Shown one piece after another: positions 28,374 to 36,700 of a DNA stretch of 64,000 bases. This stretch comes from UBA3210 sp002363635 (GTDB lineage Bacteria; Bacillota_I; Bacilli_A; RFN20; CAG-449). Under the pieces are notes generated by a model. That model was not told where the DNA came from and made no database searches. It worked only from the letters and a program-made list of their open reading frames with translations. The first letter of the stretch is position 1; each line of letters starts with the position of its first letter. The stretch lies in the NCBI GenBank assembly GCA_946641515.1, contig CAMPBT010000001.1:1-64000 (forward strand). Direction: 5' to 3'. The translations under genes were made by a program, and so were the position numbers.

Positions 28374-28778
28374 ATGAAAACTGCAACAAAAGTCTTTCTT
28401 ATTCTTTCAATGATTAGCGCGGTATTATATATAATTTATGCATTTGCGTTTTTACCTAATCAAATAGATTTAATTTCAGAACAATATATTGATGAATTAG
28501 TAAATGATGGTGCTCCACATGAAACTATAGAATATATGAAAGAAGCCTTTAATGCATCTAAAAACTTTTGCTATGTTAGTGGAGTACTTGTTCCATTAAT
28601 CGTAGGCATTATTGGAGGTCTATCTTTATATAAGCTTGATACCGTAACAGATCATAGAAAGCTTGTAACTTTAGGCGTTTTAACATTAATTTTTGTAAGT
28701 ATTATTCCAGGTATTTTAATGTTATTAATTAAAGACGAAGATTTGGCAAATAATAGAAAGAATGACCAAGTATTATAG
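28374..28778 (+). CDS. Small membrane protein, unknown function
   Basis: A 134-residue protein with three predicted membrane segments: LILSMISAVLYIIYAFAFL near the N-terminus, CYVSGVLVPLIVGIIGGLSL in the middle and LGVLTLIFVSIIPGILMLL near the end. A polar loop with several acids lies between the first two. I do not recognise the family. ATG 28374 is preferred over a TTG 18 bases upstream because GGGAGGA lies right before it. A terminator follows, so it is transcribed alone. Confidence 0.7.
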   Translation: MKTATKVFLILSMISAVLYIIYAFAFLPNQIDLISEQYIDELVNDGAPHETIEYMKEAFNASKNFCYVSGVLVPLIVGIIGGLSLYKLDTVTDHRKLVTLGVLTLIFVSIIPGILMLLIKDEDLANNRKNDQVL

Positions 28779-28779
28779 G

Positions 28780-28806
28780 GTGAGAATTATTTCTCACTTT
28801 TTTTTA
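28780..28806 (+). terminator. Intrinsic terminator
   Basis: GTGAGAA (28780-28786) pairs with TTCTCAC (28791-28797) and is followed by about nine T. Confidence 0.85.
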
Positions 28807-28848
28807 ATAAAACGATATATTTTGTGCACTTTTAATTTTAAAATTAAA

Positions 28849-28857
28849 TGGTATAAT
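28849..28857 (+). promoter_or_regulatory. Extended -10 promoter of the EAL-like gene
   Basis: TGGTATAAT is an extended -10 element. No good -35 is visible. The start codon lies 29 bases downstream. Confidence 0.55.
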
Positions 28858-28885
28858 AAAAACTAGTTTAATCGGGGAAGATTTT

Positions 28886-30547
28886 ATGGGTTTATTTGGT
28901 AGAAGAAAAGAAGAAAAAGGTCCTGGCGCAGAAGTTCAGGTTAAATCATTAAAAGAAGAAATGGATGCAGAATTAAAAGGCATCTCTAAAATTAATAATG
29001 AAAATCGTGTTCATGAAACCATGGACATTGTTTTACCTGAGGGAGAAGATTCTTCTAATATTACTCCAAATAATCTAGAATCTACTATTAAGAATCTTAA
29101 TCAAGATGAAGATTTAGAAGAAGAAACTATCGCTTTAGATGAAGTAGATGAAGAAGTTTTACAAGAAGAATTTAAAAAAGCATTTGGCACTTCTCCTTAT
29201 GAAGTAAAAGAAGATAGTAATGAAGATGTTTCTACAGCATTAGAAGAAGATAATAATGAAGTAGATGAAGAAGGTGAACCTACTTTAAATAGTCTTAATA
29301 ATGAAATTAGAGAAAGTTCAACTGAAGAAGAAATTGATAATTTACCAGAAGAACATTTAGAAGACGTTTTTAAGAATGAAGAAGAACCTTCTGTTGATAA
29401 TCTTGTAAAATCTATTGATGAACAGGTCATAACTGCCTTAAAAGAAAATGTGCCTGAAAAAGGAACTGAAGAAGTTAAGCAATATAAATATGCTTTCCAA
29501 AAGAACTTGAATCATAAAAAAGTTAAAAGAACTGAAGTTAAATTAAATACACATATATATTCTGAAGAAGAATTAGAAGCTAAAAAATTAAAAGCTTTAG
29601 AAGCCGCAGATAGAAAAGCTCTTAGAGAATCAAATATTCCTAATGCTCAGGACGTTAAAAAGAGAGTATATCTAAGAGATGCTAGAGTACATGCTGCAGA
29701 AAATGATAGAAAAGTTGAAGAAGCTAAAGAAAGAAGAAAAGCAGCAAGAGAAGTAAAAGTTGAATCAAATGGTCAAAAGCTTGCAAAAGAAAGAATTCAA
29801 CGTGCAATTAAAACACCATTTACTTACTATTACGATTGCTGTAGAGATAAAGATAATAACAACTTATTCTGTAATATTTCTCAATGTATGAACGATAAAT
29901 TCGCAGGTCGTATTTATGAACCTCAATATTTTGCAATTGCAGAAGAATCTGATCGTATCTTTACTATTAACTACTTACTACTCGAACAAGCAGTAGGCCA
30001 AGCTCAATTATGGCCAGAAGAAATCTTTGCAGTTCAATTAAGTTCTAGATATTTAGAAAGAGGTGAAAGATATCAAGAATTAAGAAATATTTTAGAAGCT
30101 GCACCTAAAAATATTATTTATTGTTTTGAATGCCGTCCACTTGTATTAACTGGTGAAAGAGGAAGAGAAAGATTAAAAGAATTACGTAATGACTTTGGAA
30201 TTAAGATTTTAATCGATACACCAGAAACTGAAAGATTATCATTATTATTTGATTATCCAATGGATATGATTAGACTTGATGGAAGATATTATCGTGATAG
30301 ACAAGTTTCTAAAATGAAGTTTGTTAAGTTACTTTCCACATATTGTAAAGTTGACGATATTACTTTATGTGCACAGTATGTAGATACTCCAGAAGATAAG
30401 AACTGGTTAAGTAAATATGGAGTAAAATATCTCGAAGGACAGGCTATTGAACCTATTAAGGCAACAGTAAAAACAGCATTAAATGCTGGACCTGTAAAAC
30501 TTAATAGATCTGCTAAGAAAAATGAAGATTTAGGTGCAAATAACTAG
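28886..30547 (+). CDS. Degenerate EAL-domain protein with acidic N-terminal region
   Basis: A 553-residue soluble protein. Residues 1-200 are strongly acidic and probably disordered. About 210-305 is a charged, helical Lys/Glu/Arg-rich segment. Residues ~310-530 follow the order of an EAL (c-di-GMP phosphodiesterase) barrel: YEPQYFAIAEESDRIF, FAVQLSSRYL, ILIDTPETERLSLLF, MDMIRLDGRYYRD and CAQYVDTPEDKNWLSKYGVK. The catalytic signature is lost: no EAL tripeptide at the start, Asn of NxS replaced by Gln, DDFGTG replaced by DTPETE, and AEGVE replaced by AQYVD. It probably serves as a binding or scaffold protein, not an enzyme. The assignment rests on pattern matching by eye. Confidence 0.65.
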   Translation: MGLFGRRKEEKGPGAEVQVKSLKEEMDAELKGISKINNENRVHETMDIVLPEGEDSSNITPNNLESTIKNLNQDEDLEEETIALDEVDEEVLQEEFKKAFGTSPYEVKEDSNEDVSTALEEDNNEVDEEGEPTLNSLNNEIRESSTEEEIDNLPEEHLEDVFKNEEEPSVDNLVKSIDEQVITALKENVPEKGTEEVKQYKYAFQKNLNHKKVKRTEVKLNTHIYSEEELEAKKLKALEAADRKALRESNIPNAQDVKKRVYLRDARVHAAENDRKVEEAKERRKAAREVKVESNGQKLAKERIQRAIKTPFTYYYDCCRDKDNNNLFCNISQCMNDKFAGRIYEPQYFAIAEESDRIFTINYLLLEQAVGQAQLWPEEIFAVQLSSRYLERGERYQELRNILEAAPKNIIYCFECRPLVLTGERGRERLKELRNDFGIKILIDTPETERLSLLFDYPMDMIRLDGRYYRDRQVSKMKFVKLLSTYCKVDDITLCAQYVDTPEDKNWLSKYGVKYLEGQAIEPIKATVKTALNAGPVKLNRSAKKNEDLGANN

Positions 30548-30577
30548 ACCTTTGTTCCTACCTTAAAAAAATTAAAT

Positions 30578-30603
30578 AGTGCCTAAAAAAAGGCACTTTT
30601 TTG
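30578..30603 (+). terminator. Intrinsic terminator
   Basis: AGTGCCT (30578-30584) and AGGCACT (30591-30597) form the stem, followed by TTTTTTG. Confidence 0.85.
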
Positions 30604-30710
30604 TAGTAAATGCACCTTGAAAATGAAACGTGTTCTATCAGTCAAGGCACAAATAATTATTGGATGTACTTAAGCTTGTAACTTTTGTAACATTGTTGAA
30701 CACTTGTAAA

Positions 30711-30739
30711 TTGAATGTCTAAAATTAATCGGTTATAAT
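30711..30739 (+). promoter_or_regulatory. Strong promoter of the giant repeat protein
   Basis: TTGAAT (30711-30716) and TATAAT (30734-30739) are spaced by 17 bases. Upstream (about 30676-30710) are three copies of a TTGTAA-type element in direct orientation, possibly binding sites. Confidence 0.75.
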
Positions 30740-30758
30740 TGCCCCTAGAAAGGGGCAA
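30739..30758. promoter_or_regulatory. Inverted repeat at the transcription start and ribosome binding site
   Basis: TTGCCCCT (30739-30746) and AGGGGCAA (30751-30758) are perfect complements around AGAA. The predicted transcription start (about 30746) falls in the left arm, so a DNA operator is more likely than an mRNA hairpin. If transcription starts slightly earlier, the right arm, which includes the AAGGGG ribosome binding site, would be sequestered. Confidence 0.5.
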
Positions 30759-30764
30759 ATTCCT

Positions 30765-33700
30765 ATGGAACAAAATACAAAGAAAGAAAAGGCACCTAAA
30801 CTAGAAAAATCTAGTAAAATTCCAGCGATATTTGGTATTACAGCATTATTATGCTTTGCAGGTGGAGGGGTCGCAATTGCGGCATCCTTAAATTACGCAA
30901 AGCAGAATAGTGTTAGAAATAAAGCAGATCTTCCAGATATGGATGATTATACAGAATCAATTCTAAGAAAGATTTATGATCTATATTCTAAGAATAATTC
31001 TGATCCTTTAGAATTCGAAGATTGGATTTTACAGTTCACAGGTGGTAATAAAGATAACATCGAGGCTATTATTCCTTCAATTGGAGAAAATGGTAACTGG
31101 TATGTTGGTTCTGTTGATACTGGAATTAAAGCAGAAGGTATTGATGGAGTAGGTATTGCATCAATTAAGAAGATATCATCAGAAGATAATGTAGATGTAT
31201 ACGAAATTAAACTTACAGATGGTACTGTAACTGAATATTCTGTTACTAATGGTCTTGATGGACAAGATGGTAAAGGCTTAAAGAATGTAGAAACAACTAC
31301 TTCTGAAGATGGTTCTACTGTCATTATTACTATGACATATACTGATGACACTCAAACTGTCGTTACTTTAAGAAATGGTACAGACGGAAAAGATGGAGTT
31401 TCAGTTCTTGATATTTCAAAAACTGGTACAGATCCTGACAATGAAAATGTCGATATCTATACAATTACATATTCTGACAACACTAAATCAACATTTAAGG
31501 TTACTAATGGCTTAAATGGTGTTGATGGAGCACAAGGTATCCAGGGTGAAAAAGGTGAAGATGGTCATACACCAGTAATTACTATTAATACTGATGGATG
31601 CTGGGAAGTTGATGGAATTAGTACATCAATCAATGCTTTAGGAAAAGACGGAATAGGTATTGCTTCAATTTCTTCAGAAGCAACTTCTACAGGTACAAAT
31701 CTTGTCTTTAATTTAACTGATGGCACAGAATATTCATTTGATATTGCAAATGGTACAAATGGTATTAATGGCCTTAATGGACAAACTCCAGAAATTACTA
31801 AAGATGGTTATTGGAAGATTGGAGATACTGTCACTTCTTTTAAGGCTGCAGGTAATGACGGAGTAGGTATTTCTAAAGTTACTGAAACGCTTGATGGTAC
31901 TACACATAATGTAGAAATTTCTTTTACTAACGACACATCATTTAGTTTCATAGTTAATGATGGAAAAGATGGAAAAGATGGACAAGACGGAGTAGGCATT
32001 GCTTCTATTTCTGGTCCTACTAGTGAAGGTAATGTTGATACATATACAATTCATTACACAGATGGTAAATCATCTACTTTTACTGTGACTAATGGAACTA
32101 ATGGGGCACAAGGTGAACAAGGTATTCAAGGTGTAGCAGGTCAAGATGGTCATACACCAGTAATTACAATTAACAGTGATGGATGTTGGGAAATTGATGG
32201 AATTAGTACATCAATTAATGCATTAGGAAAAGATGGAGTAGGTATTGCTTCAATTTCTTCAGATGCTTCTAAAGAAAATACTAAACTTGTCTTTACTTTA
32301 ACTGATGGTACTACATATTCTTTTGACATTCCTAATGGACAAGATGGTAAAGATGGTGTCAATGGTTTAGATGGCTTAACTCCAGAAATTACTGAAGATG
32401 GTTATTGGAAGATTGGAGATACATTAACTAATATTAAGGCTGCAGGTACTGATGGTATTGGTATTAAGAGCGTTAAAGAAACAGTTAATGGTAAAGCTCA
32501 TAATGTAGAAATTACCTTTACTAACGACACATCATTTACTTTTACTGTTAATGATGGAGAAGATGGCCAAGATGGTAATGGTATTGCTTCTATTTCTGGT
32601 CCTACAACAAACGGTAATATAGATACATATACAATTCATTACACAAATGGAGATACATCTACTTTTAACGTTACTAATGGTGTAAATGGAGAAACTCCTA
32701 CAATTGAAATTTCTATAGACGGATATTGGATTATTAATGGAAACAAAACATCTATTGTTGCTGTTGGTAAAAATGGCGATAAGGGTGAAAAAGGTGATGA
32801 TGGCTTAACTCCTACAATTGGCATGAATGGCAATTGGTGGATTGGTGACACTGATACAGGAGTTAAAGCTGCAGGTGCAGATGGTCTAACTCCTTATATT
32901 GGTACTAACGGCAATTGGGTTATCGGTACTACGGATACTGGAGTCAGTGCAGAAGGCGTTGACGGAGAAAATGGTAGATCCGCATATGAACTTGCAGTTA
33001 ATAATGGCTTTGCAGGTACACTAGAAGAATGGCTTGAATCATTAAAAGGTCAAAATTTAACAATTTTATCTATTGAAGATCCAGTTAAAAATGGTCTTTA
33101 TACAACATATAAATTAAATTATTCAGATGGCTCAACTTTAGAAATCTTAGTTAAAGATGGTGAAGATGGTTTAACTCCATATATTGGAGAAAATGGCAAC
33201 TGGTGGATTGGTACTACAGATACTGGTACTAAGGCTGCAGGTATCGATGGACTTAATGGTTTGTCCGCATATGAACTTGCTGTTAAGAACGGTTTTGAAG
33301 GCACAGTTGATGAATGGTTAGATTCATTAAAAGGTGCTGATGGCAAAGATGGAGAGGACGGTCAAGACGGTTTAACACCATATATTGGTGATAATGGTAA
33401 CTGGTGGATTGGTGAAACTGACACTGGTATTAATGCAAAAGGTGAAAAAGGTAATGATGGAGTATCTATTTCAAGTATTTTCAAAACAAATACAACTGAT
33501 AATGTAGATACATATACAATTCTTTATTCAGATGGAAATACATCTTCATTTACTATTACTAATGGTACTCAAGGTGAACAAGGTATTCAGGGTGTTCCAG
33601 GTAAAGATGGCCATACACCTGTTATTACAATTAATAATGAAGGATATTGGGAAGTTGATGGAGTAAGTACTAATGTCTCTGCGATTGGTACAAAAGGAAC

Positions 33701-36700
33701 AAGTATTACTTCAATTACATCAGTTGAAACAAGTTCTAATACTGAACTTACATTTACTCTATATGATGAAGCAACTGGCACTACAACTACATCTACATTT
33801 AATATCCCTAATGGTAAAGACGGAAAAGATGGTATTGATGGACTTGATGGAAAAACTCCTGAAATCAAAGATGGTTATTGGTGGATTGGTGATACTAATA
33901 CAGGCGTAAAAGCTGAAGGTACAGATGGAGTAAGCATTACTCAAGCTACTGAAGTAGTTAATGGTAAGACACACGTTATTACTCTTGAGTTCAGTAATTC
34001 TACTTCCTTTACATTTACTGTTAATGATGGTAGTGATGGTAAAGATGGTAATGGTATTGCATCTATTTCAGGTCCTACAACAAACGGTAATATAGATACA
34101 TATACAATTCATTACACAGATGGTACTACATCTACTTTTGATGTTAAAAATGGTACATCTCCAACTATTTCTACTGATGGATATTGGATTATTGATGGCG
34201 TTAAAACATCTATTAGCGCAGTTGGTAAAAATGGTGAAAAAGGTGAAGATGGTAGGGATTTAACTATCACTGCTATCGATGACCCAGTAACAGAAGATTC
34301 ATATACAACATATAAATTACATTATTCAGATAATTCTACTCTTGAAATCGTAGTAAAGAATGGTGAAGATGGTTTAACTCCATATATCGGTACTAACGGC
34401 AACTGGTGGATTGGTGAGACTGATACTTTAGTTAAGGCTAAAGGAGAAGATGGCTTAACTCCTACAATTGGAGAAAATGGTAACTGGTGGCTAGGCAAAG
34501 TTGATACAGGCGTTAAAGCACAAGGTGAAAAAGGTAATGATGGTCTAACTCCTTATATTGGTACTAACGGCAATTGGTGGATTGGTGAGACTGATACTCT
34601 AGTATCCGCTAAAGGAGAAGACGGTAAAGATGGTATAGATGGTCTAACTCCATATATTGGCGAAAACGGAAACTGGTGGATTGGTGATAAAGACACTTAT
34701 ACAAAAGCTGAAGGTAAAGACGCTGATATTCCTTATATTAAAGACGGAACATGGTGGGTTGGAGAAATAAACACTGGAGTAGAAGTAACTGGTGTAGGTA
34801 TTTCGACAATTACTAAAGATGAAGATAGTAGTGATGCTGCTCAAACAACATATAAGATCGTATTAACTAATGGCTCAGAATTTACTTTCTCAGTTAGAAA
34901 TGGATCTGATGGAGCAGATGGTAAATCAGCATATGAAATTGCTGTTTTAAATGGTTATCAAAAGAGCGAACAAGAATGGCTTGATTCATTAAAAGGTCTT
35001 GATGGTTTAACTCCTTATATTGGTGATGACGGAAATTGGTGGATTGGCTCTACTGATACCGGCGTTAAAGCTGAAGGAATCAATGGTCAAGATGGTAAAA
35101 CACCATATGTAGGTGATAATAACAATTGGTGGATTGATGGAGAAGATACTGGTTATAGTGCTGTTGGTACTGATGGAAATGGTATTGCATCTATTGATAA
35201 GACATCATCTAATGGTATTGTTGATACATATACAATTACTTATACAAATGGAACAACATCAACTTACACAGTAACTAATGGTAAGAATGGTGTTGGTATT
35301 GCTGATATTGTTAATGAAGTTTCTAGTGATGGCTTAACTAATACAGTTACTATCTCTTTATCTGATGGTTCATCTAAAGAATTACAAATCCTAAATGGTA
35401 TTAGCGTTAAATCAATTGAAAAGACTAAATCTGTTGGTTTAGTTGATACATATACAATTACATATTCTGATAATTCAACTTCCGAATTTAATGTTACTAA
35501 TGGTAAAGACGGACATTCTCCAGTAGTTACTATTATTGATGGAGAATGGGCAGTTGATGGAGTTAAGACTGGTACTAAGGCTCAAGGTAATAATGGTACT
35601 AACTTAACTATTAAGAGTATTGGTCTTAAAGCGCAAAATGGTTTAATTGATACTTATTCAATTACCTATTCCGATGATACTGTATTTGAATTTACAGTTA
35701 CTAATGCTAGAAGTATTGTAAGTATTACTGGTCCTACTACTGAAGGAACAAAAGATACATACACAATCAATTACAATGATGGAACTACAGATTCATTTAC
35801 TGTAACTAATGGTACAGATGGTGCTCAAGGTATCCAAGGTGAAAAAGGTGAAGACGGACATACTCCAGTCATCACAATTAACGCTGATGGATATTGGGTC
35901 ATTGATGATGTAGTTACTTCAAATTATGCTCTTGGTACTACTGGTAAAGATGGTGTAGGCATTGAAAAGATTAGTACAGTTTCAACAGGTGATACTACAA
36001 CATTAACATTCACATTTACAAATGGAGAAAAGACTTCATTTGAACTCCCACATGGTTATAACGGTAAAGACGGAAAAGATGGACGTTCTGTTAATAATGT
36101 CGCTAAAACATCTACAGACGGACTTGTTGATACATATACAATCACTTATTCAGATGGTACTACTTCTACTTTTGAAGTTACTAATGGTGCACAGGGTGCA
36201 CAAGGTATCCAGGGTGAAAAAGGTGAAGATGGACATACTCCAGTCATCACAATTAACGCTGATGGATATTGGGTCATTGATGGTAGCGTAACTACTATGT
36301 CAGCTATAGGCCAAAAAGGTGAAAAAGGTGATGCAGGTGTAGGTATCAGCGGTGTTACTTATTCCTTAAGTGAAGACGGAACAATGACTATTATTACTCT
36401 TAAATTAACTGATGGTACTACATCAGAATTTAGGGTAAGAAATGGTATTGATGGTAAAGATGGTGAAGCTGGTAAATCTGCTTACCAAATTGCTGTAGAA
36501 AAAGGTTTCGTTGGCACTGAAGAAGAATGGCTTGAATCATTAAAAGGTAGAGATGGTTTAACTCCATACATCAAAGATGGTTATTGGTGGATTGGCGAAG
36601 AAAATACTGGCGTTAAAGCTGCCGGTGAAGATGGTGTCTCTATTGTTGATGTTTCACATACTAAGAATGGATCTATTACAACATTAACTATCACTTTATC

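Noticed and set aside
33587..33974. Reverse-strand and alternative-frame open frames inside the giant protein gene
   Set aside because: They are by-products of the repeated codons of the real gene and have no start signals.
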